In this document: positions 34,144 through 43,199 of the stretch, piece after piece
Position numbering within the stretch: the first letter of the stretch is position 1
How the letters are laid out: each line of letters starts with the position of its first letter
NCBI GenBank assembly: GCA_031267685.1
Contig: JAIRYV010000099.1
Span: 1 to 44,056, forward strand
Direction of reading: 5' to 3'
Source of the DNA: Treponema sp.
Lineage (GTDB): Bacteria > Spirochaetota > Spirochaetia > Treponematales > Breznakiellaceae
DNA length: 44,056 nucleotides
The notes under the pieces: generated by a model
The model's database searches: none
What the model was told of the DNA's origin: nothing
What the model saw: only the letters and a program-made list of their open reading frames with translations
Made by a program: the position numbers and the translations under genes

Positions 34144-36120
34144 TTAGTTCGACGCTGCAATCGCAGCTTCGCGCTCTCTGAGCCAGCGCGTGTATGCAGC
34201 GTGATAGTCGTCATTGCTCATGGGCTTAGCGAGAAGGTGTAGGCCCTTGAAGCGGAATGGTGGGATACCAAAAGGTGCGTACTGTTGCTCAAAGGGGTCG
34301 ATTCTATTGGCAACATAGCCGTAAGTATCTACTGAAAAGGGAATTGCCAGTGCGTGATTGATGGCGAACGCCTCAGCATCGGCAAGGGCAGTGTAGCGAG
34401 GTACAATATCCGCAATAGCTCGCCCTAATTCTTGCAAGCGCAGGTATTCAGTCGCCAGTGCCTGAGTCGCAGGGCTTTTGTTTATGGCGGGCTTGCCATC
34501 AACAGTTTTGGACTCATCCTGATACATGAAGTTATAAGTGTTATCACGCGCTCCAAAAGGCGTAATCCATGTTTCAGGATCAACATAGCCTGCTCCACAA
34601 TTGCACTTCATAAAGGCATACTTTCCAGAACGGCGGATTGACTGCAAAAAACCGGTGGATGGCCCAGCCTCAAGGATGATGTCAATATAATCTGCGCCGA
34701 GCAGGGCTTCCATTTGCTGTTCCACAAGCTGACACTCTTTATCCCAGTTCGCCACTGTTGGGTTATAGGGCATGAGTATCTTAATCGGAAACGTTGCGCC
34801 GGCAGTCCGCAGTTCTGGTATGGCCTGTGCCTTATACTCAAGCGCCTTTGCTGGTATAAAGCTGTCTCTATCCGAGATCGGCTTCAGCGCTGGATACTGT
34901 GTGTAATCCTTGCCAGCGCCAACACTGAATGCTGCCGGCGTTATGCTGTTGTTCACGAGAGACTCAGGCGCGTCAGGCGCCAACACTGAAAGCGCCCGCA
35001 GTCGATCAAGCGCATAAAACAGGGACTGACGGAAGTTCTCGTTATTGACAGCGATAAGCCAATTATCCGGCTCATACACTGCATCAAAGCGCGGCTCAAA
35101 GTTAAACAGATAAAAGTAGGAATAGGAGCGATCCGGCGGGCTATTCCGCACGAGGTCTTTGGTAGCGGGATTGCTCAACCATTGAGTTACCATCTCTGAA
35201 TTAATCGTGGCACTATCAACCTCGCCCCGCTGAAACATCACGGGCGACAGACGCGCTGCTTCAGCATTGTAGGTATGCTCAAGCCTGTTGATAAACACAT
35301 TATCTTTGTCCCAATAGGTCGGGTTCTTAACATAGACCCGCTCTTGTTGGGGTTTATGGCTTGAAAGAAGATAAGCGCCGTTGTAGAGCAGGTTTTCATT
35401 ACCAATACCAAAGTTGATGCCCTGCTGATCAAGAAAAGGCTTATACACTGGCATATACGGGCCGTTTGATACGATGCTGAGATAGTAACTGACCGGGCGT
35501 TCCAGCGTGTATTGCAGAGTATAAGTATCCAGCGCCTTTACTCCAATGTCGTTAAGGGTGAGACTAAGGGAAGCGGGGTTAATGTTATTTGCTGCATAGT
35601 AGTCCTCCACTGTTCTGTACTCGCCGGCTTTAACCGCGTTAGCCGCGACCATGCGTGTCCCGCTCTGCTCGTAGTATTCCTGGGCATTCTTGACATACCC
35701 GCCGTATAGACCAAAGTGCGCTCCATTTGACGCTTCCACAATATAGTGAGCTGTGCTTACCCAGTCATTAGCGGTTACGTCCGCAATCACCTTGCCGGTA
35801 TGGTCGACCCACTTAACGCCCTGCCTAATTTTGAAAGTCCACACTGTTAGGTCATTGCTATGTTCCCAGGTTGTTGCCAGTGCGGGCTTAATCACGCCGT
35901 ACTTGTCATACTCGATCAAAGTATCGACGAGGTTGGCGTAGGCAGCCCAGTCGTTGGTGTTTGCCGTAACCAGATAGTTGTAGGTAGAGACCTCGCCTGA
36001 ATACAGGCTTCGATATACTGCTTCGCTACTACTCGCGGCTGGGGCAGCGTTTCTGTTGCCCGAGGCGAATACCGACGTAGCAAGCATGAGCAGTGCCACG
36101 GTTACTACAATTTTCTTCAT
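34144..36120 (-). CDS. ABC transporter substrate-binding protein, peptide type (family 5), paralog 1
   Basis: 658 residues from ATG 36120 (MKKIVVTVALLML) with GGAGG 7 bases upstream; the open frame continues to 36201 through a hairpin. Signal peptide about 1-21, cut before SGNRN, with no lipobox Cys. ALATTWEHSNDLTVWTFKIRQGVKWVDHTG near 85-115 is the SBP_bac_5 signature. The rest follows the OppA/DppA two-lobe pattern. No permease or ATPase gene is in the window, so the transporter it serves is unknown. It is closely related to the upstream paralog, from which it differs by an insert of about 40 residues (EQSGTRMVAANAVKAGEYRT). Confidence 0.93.
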   Translation of the reverse strand: MKKIVVTVALLMLATSVFASGNRNAAPAASSSEAVYRSLYSGEVSTYNYLVTANTNDWAAYANLVDTLIEYDKYGVIKPALATTWEHSNDLTVWTFKIRQGVKWVDHTGKVIADVTANDWVSTAHYIVEASNGAHFGLYGGYVKNAQEYYEQSGTRMVAANAVKAGEYRTVEDYYAANNINPASLSLTLNDIGVKALDTYTLQYTLERPVSYYLSIVSNGPYMPVYKPFLDQQGINFGIGNENLLYNGAYLLSSHKPQQERVYVKNPTYWDKDNVFINRLEHTYNAEAARLSPVMFQRGEVDSATINSEMVTQWLSNPATKDLVRNSPPDRSYSYFYLFNFEPRFDAVYEPDNWLIAVNNENFRQSLFYALDRLRALSVLAPDAPESLVNNSITPAAFSVGAGKDYTQYPALKPISDRDSFIPAKALEYKAQAIPELRTAGATFPIKILMPYNPTVANWDKECQLVEQQMEALLGADYIDIILEAGPSTGFLQSIRRSGKYAFMKCNCGAGYVDPETWITPFGARDNTYNFMYQDESKTVDGKPAINKSPATQALATEYLRLQELGRAIADIVPRYTALADAEAFAINHALAIPFSVDTYGYVANRIDPFEQQYAPFGIPPFRFKGLHLLAKPMSNDDYHAAYTRWLREREAAIAASN

Positions 36121-36147
36121 ATAAGAACCTCCGTAAAGAATTTTCGC

Positions 36148-36185
36148 CCATAACAGAGGGTGCGCGGACACACCCTCTGTTATGG
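36148..36185 (-). promoter_or_regulatory. 15-bp perfect hairpin between the two substrate-binding protein genes
   Basis: CCATAACAGAGGGTG (36148-36162) and CACCCTCTGTTATGG (36171-36185) pair perfectly around 8 bases. On the minus strand it is followed by AAAATTC, not a T run, and 15 bases later by the next gene's ribosome-binding site. It therefore looks like an mRNA-stabilising or partial-termination element within the operon. Confidence 0.8.
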
Positions 36186-36246
36186 CGATATCAGATAGCA
36201 TAACACGAATTAAGCCGCAGTGCCAGACATCAAAGACTGCGTCCTA

Positions 36247-38151
36247 TTAACGCGACGCTGCCAGTGCCTCAGCGCGCTCATTTCGCCATTGCTCATAAGC
36301 GGTCTTGAACTCGGCGTTACTCATAGGCTTGTCGAGCAGATGCTGACCTTTGAAACGGTATGATGCAAGGCCAAAGACCGAGAACTGGGCTTCAAAGGGA
36401 TTTAATCGGCTGGCAGTGTATCCGAGGGTGTCCACAGAGAACGGGATGATGAACGCATGGTTAATGAAGTACGCCTCAGCCTCAGCAAAAGCGGCATACC
36501 GTTGCTCCACGTCAACCGTGTAGTTTTTGGCGACCTTCACCAGTCGGTGGTATTCGGCGACAATGGCTTGTGTCTCTGGCGTCTTGTTGATCGCAGGCTT
36601 CCCATCAACCGCCTGATTAGGCTGTTGAGCAATAAAGTTGTACGTGTTGTTTACCTCGCGGAAAGGCTCTGCCCATGTTTCAGGGTCAGCGTAGTCAGCG
36701 CCCCAATTCCCTTTACAGAGCGCGTACTTGCCTGAGCGCCGTACTGCATTGAGGAAGCCTGTAGAAGGGCCAGCCTCAATGATAATATCGATGTAGTCAG
36801 TTCCTAAAAGTGCTTCAAGCTGTTGCTCAACCACCTGACATTCCCTGTCCCAGTTTGTTATTATTGGATTATAGGGTACGAGTATCTTAATAGGGAGTGT
36901 GGCTCCGGCGGCGCGCAGTTCTGGCAAGGCTTTTGTCTTGTAATCAAGGGCCTTTGCCGTGTCAAAGCTGTCGCGGTTGCTAATTGGCTTTATCGCGTCA
37001 TACTGGGTGAAGTCCTTGCCTGCGCCCACCGCAAATTCTGCTGGTGTTACTGTGTTTAACAAGAGCGTGGAAGGGTCTTCAGGATCAATAACTGCGAGGG
37101 CTTTGAGCCGGTCGAGTCCCCAAAAGATGGACTGTCGGAAGTTTTCGTTGTTCACCGCGATAAGCCAGTTATCTGGCTCATACACTGCGTCAAAGCGTGG
37201 CTCAAAGTTGAAGATATACCAGTAAGAATAAGAACGATCTGGCTGGTTGTTTCGCACGAGGTCTTTTGTTGCGGGGTTTGACAGCCATTGGCTCAGAATG
37301 TCTGAGTTGACGTTGGCGTAGTCAGTCTCGCCTCGCTGAAACAAGGTTGGGGCAATGGTATTGGCTTGTGCATTAAACGTATACTCAACGCGGTCAATGA
37401 ACACATTAGGCAAGTCCCAGTACAAAGGGTTTTTTTGTATTATGCGTTCCTGTTGAGGCTTGAAGCTGGCGAGGTAATACGCGCCACAGTAGAGAAGTGA
37501 TTCGTGATCTCGTCCAAAGGCTGCTCCTTTCTGAGCGAGGAAGGGTGCATAGGTTGGCAGGTAGCAGGCGAAGGAGAGTGTGGAGATAAAGTAGACGCAG
37601 GGGTTTTCCAGGGTGAATTGCAGGGTATAGGTATCCAGCGCCTTAACCCCGATGTCTTCGGGCTTGAGTGTCTGAGGCGTGCTTAGGTCTGCGGTCTGGG
37701 CAAAATACGCCTCGGCGTTTTTAATATAGCCATTATAGATGTACTCAATGTTGGAATTATTGTTAGCATTGGCAACCCATTGCACAGTGCTGACCCAATC
37801 ATGCGCTGTTACGTCAGCCACAGCTTTGCCGGTATGGTCGACCCACTTAACGCCCTGCCTGATCTTGAAGGTCCACACCGTGTAATCAGCGTTATGCTCC
37901 CAACTCGTGGCCAGTGCGGGCTTAATCACGCCATACCGGTCGTGTTCAACCAGCGCGTCAACGACATTAGCGGGGACCCGCCAATCATTTGCGTTTGACG
38001 ACCACAGGTAGTTCAGGGTTTCCACCTCAGCTGCGTACAAGATGCGGTACACCGCGCCTACAGCAGGTGCTGTCGCGTTTCTGTTTCCGCTTGCAAAGAC
38101 TGGCGCAACAAGCAGAAGCGCCGCCACTACACTTAACAATGTCTTTTTCAT
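36247..38151 (-). CDS. ABC transporter substrate-binding protein, peptide type (family 5), paralog 2
   Basis: 634 residues from ATG 38151 (MKKTLLSVVAALLLVAPVFA), with GGAG upstream. Signal peptide about 1-20, mature end SGNRN, no lipobox. It shares long stretches with paralog 1, for example LATSWEHNADYTVWTFKIRQGVKWVDHTGK, SNPATKDLVRN, DNWLIAVNNENFRQS and the GLHLLAKPMSN/GQHLLDKPMSN end. It should bind a peptide or an oligosaccharide in the periplasm. It is the first gene of the pair, with a promoter upstream and the 15-bp hairpin after it. Confidence 0.93.
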   Translation of the reverse strand: MKKTLLSVVAALLLVAPVFASGNRNATAPAVGAVYRILYAAEVETLNYLWSSNANDWRVPANVVDALVEHDRYGVIKPALATSWEHNADYTVWTFKIRQGVKWVDHTGKAVADVTAHDWVSTVQWVANANNNSNIEYIYNGYIKNAEAYFAQTADLSTPQTLKPEDIGVKALDTYTLQFTLENPCVYFISTLSFACYLPTYAPFLAQKGAAFGRDHESLLYCGAYYLASFKPQQERIIQKNPLYWDLPNVFIDRVEYTFNAQANTIAPTLFQRGETDYANVNSDILSQWLSNPATKDLVRNNQPDRSYSYWYIFNFEPRFDAVYEPDNWLIAVNNENFRQSIFWGLDRLKALAVIDPEDPSTLLLNTVTPAEFAVGAGKDFTQYDAIKPISNRDSFDTAKALDYKTKALPELRAAGATLPIKILVPYNPIITNWDRECQVVEQQLEALLGTDYIDIIIEAGPSTGFLNAVRRSGKYALCKGNWGADYADPETWAEPFREVNNTYNFIAQQPNQAVDGKPAINKTPETQAIVAEYHRLVKVAKNYTVDVEQRYAAFAEAEAYFINHAFIIPFSVDTLGYTASRLNPFEAQFSVFGLASYRFKGQHLLDKPMSNAEFKTAYEQWRNERAEALAASR

Positions 38152-38181
38152 AAGAACATCTCCTCAAAGGTATTTTGTATA

Positions 38182-38210
38182 AAAATACGATACTTCTCAA
38201 CTTTATACAA
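38182..38210 (-). promoter_or_regulatory. possible promoter of the substrate-binding protein pair
   Basis: Minus strand: TTGTAT (38205-38210), a 17-base spacer, then TATTTT (38182-38187), about 30 bases before the ATG. Confidence 0.5.
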
Positions 38211-38478
38211 GCCATATACAGTTACCCGGCTCTTTAGCTATGATGGGATAATATTCAAAAAATTATTAAGGATATATGGAATATTGGCTGGAGGAAGATA
38301 AATAGTAAAAGCAAAACCTACTTCGCATAACTCGGCAACTTCGTTGCTGCGGTCTGTTTATGCTTTGCCGCCAGTAGGCAGCTTGGCGGTTTATGGCTGG
38401 CTAGGTTATTCGCTTTGCTCATTCTCAAACTATAGTATAGCATAGTTTACGTAGTGTGAATACGTACTAGTGTCATAA
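38211..38478. other. intergenic stretch between SBP and VanZ-like genes
   Basis: No gene is supported. It holds several small hairpins: GCAAC-TTC-GTTGC near 38338; GCCGCC with GGCGG near 38370-38390; and AAACTAT (38427-38433) with ATAGTTT (38442-38448), which could end transcription of the VanZ-like gene. Confidence 0.5.
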
Positions 38479-38898
38479 TCAGATACTTTTTCCCCCAGCC
38501 CTTCGCGGAACCTTTGCCAGCAGCCTCATCAGGAAACAGCCACTTACGCTGCCCAGTATCGCGCCACCTACATCAGCCAGCCAGTCATACGCCGATACCT
38601 CCCGATACGGCGTAAAGGATTGATGCCACTCGTCAAGAATGCCGTACAGGGCAACACCTACAACGCAGATCAGTATGTTACGCACAGAATGTTTCTTCCA
38701 ACTATTCAATGGAAACCAAAATGTCCAACTCCCCGCAAGTCCCGCAAAACAAACCAGATGGATCAGTTTGTCCGAAATCCGCACACCAAGCATCGGAATA
38801 TGGGGCAAAGATGAAAGATAGATACTGGCTACCGTGATAAAAAGCGCGGGAATCCGAACTAATACACTGATAATTAAACCTTTTTTATTGATACTAAT
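38479..38898 (-). CDS. VanZ-like membrane protein, probable ATT start
   Basis: 139 residues if started at ATT 38898 (reads ISINKKGLIISVLV), which has TAAGGAG with a 7-base spacer. The only conventional start in frame is TTG 38943, which lies before that ribosome-binding site and adds a basic 15-residue stretch. Four hydrophobic segments are seen. SDKLIHLVCFAGLAG and LDEWHQSFTPYREVSAYDWLADVGGAILGS are the VanZ family motifs (an acidic and aromatic cluster, then D..AD..G). VanZ proteins are integral membrane proteins of unclear role, one linked to teicoplanin resistance. It is last in the polysaccharide cluster. Confidence 0.8.
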   Translation of the reverse strand: MSINKKGLIISVLVRIPALFITVASIYLSSLPHIPMLGVRISDKLIHLVCFAGLAGSWTFWFPLNSWKKHSVRNILICVVGVALYGILDEWHQSFTPYREVSAYDWLADVGGAILGSVSGCFLMRLLAKVPRRAGGKSI

Positions 38899-38951
38899 AC
38901 AAATACTCCTTAATCTGGCTTTCGCTCCACACGCCTTCTTCAACAGGCTTT

Positions 38952-39176
38952 CTAGTTAAACACCCCGAATGAGGTCATCAGTACAAGCGTCGTCGAGATC
39001 GACAGTATGGTCGTAACAACCGGCGCAACTCGATTAAAACCATACAGAAAATTGTTCGATTTGGCCGTTACGGTGGTCTCCGGCGCTATGAAACCACCTC
39101 TGCTCATCTTCTTCCCATTCATGTCTATAATCGTAATCGCCTCGACAGCGTTGTTTTCCGTAAAGCCACTTATTAC
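38952..39176 (-). pseudogene. 3' fragment of a wza-type gene
   Basis: Seventy-four codons and a TAG read VISGFTENNAVEAITIIDMNG, then KKM, a short variable stretch, PETTVTAKSNNFLYGFNRVAPV and a hydrophobic end GVFN. This is clearly homologous to the last 72 residues of the intact gene at 40232-42019 (GFTQNNAGETITVMDING to GVFN). It has no start or upstream part of its own. It begins directly after the TGA of the wecA-like gene, and in the same frame. It looks like a relic of a duplicated export gene. Confidence 0.85.
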
Positions 39177-40220
39177 TCATGGCGTTACACCGTCCTTTTT
39201 CACGCGCTTAATAGCGTGGGATGTATAGTGAATGACTGAAAAAAAGATAATCATGGCAAGCAGAGCTACAAACAACACGAGAGAACCACGTAAACCATCA
39301 ATCCACAGCATCACAATAAGCGAAATCACACACAAACCTACCTGAATCACTACCAGAAGACCCAGAATACTCAACGGCGTATACCCCATGTTCAGTAACT
39401 TATGATGCAGATGCGCCTTGTCCGGCGAAAAAAAGGAACGGCTCTCCCGCGTCCGCCGCCACATCGCCGCAAAGGTATCTAGAATCGGAATTGACACAAG
39501 CACTACTACCATTGGAAACATATTATAGTCAAGCTTTGGTGCGTCCTTGAATAGTGGAAACGCCGCAATCATAAAACCCAGAAACTGGCTACCGCCATCC
39601 CCCATGAAAATCTTCGCCTTTGGTTTGTTATATACCAAAAACCCAAGCACAGCAGCGGAAAGAATAAACAAAAGCGCCGTGTAATCAGAGCTACCCCGCA
39701 ACTGGAGTATCGCTGCCAGAGTAAGCAGTATGCTCAGTGAAATCAAGCCGCACAGCGCGTCAATCCCGTCAATGAGGTTTAGCGCATTCGTCAGCCCCAC
39801 AAACCAGACAAAGGTGATGATCTTGCCCACAAAACCCAGATGAATGGGACCAAACTGGGTGAACTGGAACCCAAACAACACTGGAATAAGACTGGCAACA
39901 CACTGTCCAATAAACTTGGTACGCGCCCGCAGGTCGCGGAAGTCGTCCACTACGCCCATAACAAATACGATAAGCGCGGAGATAAAGATCGGCATGGTCT
40001 TGATGAAAGCATCAGGACGCGTTCTTAAAAGATACACCGAGCCGACCAGCAGGAAACAGAGCGTGAATCCCACGCCGCCCAGCCGGGGTATGTCGCCAGT
40101 ATGTATCTTGCGGCTGTTTACTTTGTCATACCAGTGCTTCTTATTACATAAGAGTATGATTAAAGGTATTACGAAGACAGTAAGGGTAAACGCCGCGAGC
40201 GCATAGATGATGATACGAAT
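39177..40220 (-). CDS. WecA/MraY-type polyprenyl-phosphate sugar-1-phosphate transferase, probable ATT start
   Basis: 347 residues if started at ATT 40220. The first GTG in frame, at 40073, would remove TM1 and the conserved segment KVNSRKIHTGDIPRLGGVGF (near 30-50), so it cannot be the true start. TAAGGAG lies 7 bases before the ATT, and no ATG, GTG or TTG is in frame upstream. The enzyme moves a sugar phosphate from a UDP-sugar to undecaprenyl phosphate. GVVDDFRDLRARTKF carries the metal-binding Asp pair, LNLIDGIDAL and FMGDGGSQFLGF are the conserved loops, and DKAHLHHKLL is the HIHH-like motif. About ten membrane helices. It starts polysaccharide synthesis. Confidence 0.9.
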   Translation of the reverse strand: MRIIIYALAAFTLTVFVIPLIILLCNKKHWYDKVNSRKIHTGDIPRLGGVGFTLCFLLVGSVYLLRTRPDAFIKTMPIFISALIVFVMGVVDDFRDLRARTKFIGQCVASLIPVLFGFQFTQFGPIHLGFVGKIITFVWFVGLTNALNLIDGIDALCGLISLSILLTLAAILQLRGSSDYTALLFILSAAVLGFLVYNKPKAKIFMGDGGSQFLGFMIAAFPLFKDAPKLDYNMFPMVVVLVSIPILDTFAAMWRRTRESRSFFSPDKAHLHHKLLNMGYTPLSILGLLVVIQVGLCVISLIVMLWIDGLRGSLVLFVALLAMIIFFSVIHYTSHAIKRVKKDGVTP

Positions 40221-40231
40221 TTTGATACTCC

Positions 40232-42019
40232 TTAGTTAAATACGCCAAGCGCTATCATAAGCGTGAGTGTTGTTGAAAGAATCGACAATGTAGTCGTAAT
40301 AACGGGCGCTATTCGGTTAAAATTATACAAGAAATCATTCGATTGAGCAGTTATCGTAGTCTCAGGCGTGATGGGATCAGCCTTCTTCATCTTCTTCCCA
40401 TTTATATCCATAACCGTAATAGTCTCACCAGCGTTATTTTGCGTGAAGCCGCCGGCCAGACCTATGTAATAATCCCATCCACGATCAGGGATATAGGGAT
40501 ACCGTCCGGGGGAATATACTGCGCCTGCCACAGAAACGAAGTATTGCCTGAAAGGAACAATGAGCGTATCGTTCTCTCTAATCGCAATATCATTTTCATA
40601 GTTAGGGTCATAGAGCAACGGGTTTATGTTTAGCGGGATTCGTGTACCATCCCGAAGAATATAGGCGTTCTGCGTATCAGACACTGCTGAAAACCAGCTT
40701 TGGCTTCGGCGGAGGAAAGCGCCATACGTATCACCCAGAACAAAATCTATCGTGAGGTGGTTGGAAGTTGCAAGCGCTGTCGCACTGACGTTGACCGCGC
40801 CTTCCACAAAGAAGCTCGGACGAAATACGGCTATACTGGGAATCGTAATGCTGTCCAGATGTTCCAGAGGAAGATTATTTATTATATCCGACTCGTTCAG
40901 GCTGATTCTATCACCGGTAAGCGCAACGCGATTAGTATAGCGTATCAGCTCGATTCTCGTGGTATCCGCAAGGAGAGTTAGCCCATCGCCATATACTTCT
41001 ATTAGGTCTTTCAGGTTCTCATCCATGCGTAACTGATAAGTACCGGGCCGCCGCACCGCGCCTGCAATGGTGATTTGACGCTCATAGCGTTCCTGAGTAA
41101 CAACCGGACGTTCCGCTGTTACCGAGCGGATTGTAACCTCATCAAAATTTTGCAGGCGATAGTTATTTAGCAAATCCTGGTTGGATAACAAAGTTCTATC
41201 ACCAGACCCTGATTGGCTATCGATATAGCGTACCAGATCGATTCTTGTGGTATCCGCAAAGTCGGTAAGTCCATAACCATATACCTCTACCAACTGTTTG
41301 AGATTTTCTCCCCGCAGGAGTTCGTAGGTTCCGGGGCGCTCCACCGCGCCGTTTATCGTAACCTTACGGTCAATACGGTTTACCGTGATAATATCGTCGG
41401 GACGTACATAGGGGTCCTGACTGAGATCGCCAGCGCGGTTGGCCATGAACAGATCGTAGGTACGTACCTGCCCATTACTCGAGCGAATCTGTATGTTTCT
41501 CATTGATGAGTATGAGGTTAAATTATTTCCCAGCACTGTGGAAAGCCGTGTCAATGCCCAGACCTGCATTTCCCGCGTTGTATGCACTTCTCCCTTGATG
41601 TATATCTTGAACACTGCTGGTTGACGGAGGACAAGCTGGGCCGCACCCAAGGGATAGTTGCTCAGGACAATGGTTTCAACTTGGGCTTTCAGCTGGTTAA
41701 AAGTTTTACCGGCGCCGTCGATCACGCCTAGATTGGAGACCCGTATTCGGTAAGTGTTGTCCACCGTAATGGTGTACTCCACAGGGGTTGATCCAGCGAA
41801 GTAAGCCAGTATATAGACATCGCCTACGGTAACCCTGTAGTCGGGCGATGAGAGGGCAAGTTGGGCGCTTGGTGACAAGTTATTAATAAGTAGTTCATCC
41901 TCGACCTCTGTAACTTGACCACCGGTTCCGCCTTCACTTCCTCCTGTCTGCGCCTCAAGCGGTGTTACACTCCAAATTAGCATTGTTAGCAAGAAATAAA
42001 CGCTTATACGTTTCACCAT
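40232..42019 (-). CDS. Wza-type polysaccharide export protein with SLBB domains
   Basis: 595 residues from ATG 42019 (MVKRISVYFLLTML) with GAGGAAA upstream. Signal peptide about 1-22, with no lipobox Cys, unlike E. coli Wza. LSSPDYRVTVGDVYILAYF (about 60) opens the Poly_export domain. SLBB-type repeats follow: KVTINGAVERPGTYELLRGENLKQLVEVYGYG, QITIAGAVRRPGTYQLRMDENLKDLIEVYGDG, and FFVEGAVNVSATALATS, then FVSVAGAVYSPGRYPYIPDRGWDYYIGLAGG. A C-terminal hydrophobic helix (APVITTTLSILSTTLTLMIALG) is where Wza crosses the outer membrane. Stop TAA overlaps the ribosome-binding site of the wecA-like gene. Confidence 0.92.
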   Translation of the reverse strand: MVKRISVYFLLTMLIWSVTPLEAQTGGSEGGTGGQVTEVEDELLINNLSPSAQLALSSPDYRVTVGDVYILAYFAGSTPVEYTITVDNTYRIRVSNLGVIDGAGKTFNQLKAQVETIVLSNYPLGAAQLVLRQPAVFKIYIKGEVHTTREMQVWALTRLSTVLGNNLTSYSSMRNIQIRSSNGQVRTYDLFMANRAGDLSQDPYVRPDDIITVNRIDRKVTINGAVERPGTYELLRGENLKQLVEVYGYGLTDFADTTRIDLVRYIDSQSGSGDRTLLSNQDLLNNYRLQNFDEVTIRSVTAERPVVTQERYERQITIAGAVRRPGTYQLRMDENLKDLIEVYGDGLTLLADTTRIELIRYTNRVALTGDRISLNESDIINNLPLEHLDSITIPSIAVFRPSFFVEGAVNVSATALATSNHLTIDFVLGDTYGAFLRRSQSWFSAVSDTQNAYILRDGTRIPLNINPLLYDPNYENDIAIRENDTLIVPFRQYFVSVAGAVYSPGRYPYIPDRGWDYYIGLAGGFTQNNAGETITVMDINGKKMKKADPITPETTITAQSNDFLYNFNRIAPVITTTLSILSTTLTLMIALGVFN

Positions 42020-42029
42020 AAGTATTTCC

Positions 42030-43121
42030 TCAGTTAAAGTTTTTGGTCGTACCAGTGGCATGTTCAAACGGAACGCCACGAAGTTTTGCCATTGCTTCAG
42101 GGTCTTTTCTGATATTAGCAATAGCGTTCATTACAAAGGCGAGGAATACTGCGAAGAAGCCTGCCGCCAAAGTAACTATAATACAGATTATACCACGGCT
42201 TGGCCCAGATTTCAGGTCTGGCACTTCAGCAAGTTCAACAACTTGAAAAACAGGCCTTTCGCTCGCCATGCTCACCTTGAGCAGTTCGTACTGTACCCGC
42301 AGTTGAGTGTACACCTCTTTCTGGATACCTAACTCCATCTCAATACGATTCAGTTCCATTGTTATTGCTGGAATAATCCCAGTACCATTATCTCTCACCG
42401 AGAAGGCCAGTTCTTGGCTTTGCCGCTCAAAGCTCTGTATCTGCCGAAAGGTGTTCTCAATGTTTATTTCGAGGTTTTCTTTCTCAAGTCGATTTTTATC
42501 AAGACCCATTTCAGTAAAACTTTGTTCAAGTTCATGCATACAGTAGTTCGCCACCGTTTGGGCGAACTCAGGGTCGGTATCGGTGAAGCTGACAGTAAGG
42601 ATGCCGCTTTTCTCGTCGCTTTCACCAACGAGCTTTTTCTTGAGTATTTTGCGGCTATCAGCGCGTGGAGATTTTGGGGGTTCCTTTCCTTCAACAACAA
42701 TCTTATACCGCGTAAGCAGGTCAAACGTATCGACTACTTGGTCGAGAAAGCTATTGGTTCCCAGCATATAGATGGCAAGCTCGCTGACCGTAGAACCGGT
42801 ACTGCTCACGCCTGCGAGACTAGCAAGTCCTCCAAGTCCCGACGCGTTGATCATTGCGGATACTCCTCCGCTTGAAGAGCCTGTGTTATTGATGAGCATG
42901 AGCGCCTTAGGGGTATACTCATTGGGGAGCGGGGAAATATCAGATGGCAATACGAGAGAAAGAATCGAGAACATCGCCACGCCAGCTGCGGCAACCAGGG
43001 TAATGACGATGATCATGATTCTTCGATGCCATAACACCGCGAAGAGGTCGATGAGGCTGATCTCGTCATCGTCGGTTTCTTGTGAGGGTACAGGGGCTGT
43101 ATCATTAAATTTTTGAGCCAT
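42030..43121 (-). CDS. Wzz-type polysaccharide chain-length protein
   Basis: 363 residues from ATG 43121. DDEISLIDLFAVLWHRRIMIIVITLVAAAGVAMF (18-52) is the Wzz domain start and TM1. A coiled-coil periplasmic part (about 150-300) follows, and TM2 near the end is GPSRGIICIIVTLAAGFFAVFLAFVMN. No tyrosine-kinase domain is fused. It sets polymer length with Wza-type export in Wzx/Wzy systems. No Shine-Dalgarno is visible; instead a -10 lies 6 bases before the ATG, suggesting leaderless mRNA. First of wzz-wza-wecA, with gaps of 10 and 11 bases. Confidence 0.92.
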   Translation of the reverse strand: MAQKFNDTAPVPSQETDDDEISLIDLFAVLWHRRIMIIVITLVAAAGVAMFSILSLVLPSDISPLPNEYTPKALMLINNTGSSSGGVSAMINASGLGGLASLAGVSSTGSTVSELAIYMLGTNSFLDQVVDTFDLLTRYKIVVEGKEPPKSPRADSRKILKKKLVGESDEKSGILTVSFTDTDPEFAQTVANYCMHELEQSFTEMGLDKNRLEKENLEINIENTFRQIQSFERQSQELAFSVRDNGTGIIPAITMELNRIEMELGIQKEVYTQLRVQYELLKVSMASERPVFQVVELAEVPDLKSGPSRGIICIIVTLAAGFFAVFLAFVMNAIANIRKDPEAMAKLRGVPFEHATGTTKNFN

Positions 43122-43127
43122 GTAACT

Positions 43128-43157
43128 ATAATACCAACCTGTGGGTCATGAATTCAA
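43128..43157 (-). promoter_or_regulatory. promoter of wzz, positioned for a leaderless transcript
   Basis: Minus strand: TTGAAT (43152-43157), an 18-base spacer, then TATTAT (43128-43133). The predicted transcription start 7 bases after the -10 is the A of the wzz ATG. Confidence 0.55.
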
Positions 43158-43199
43158 GCCTTTGCTTACAACATCTTACATTTTTGTTACAGGGCTTGG

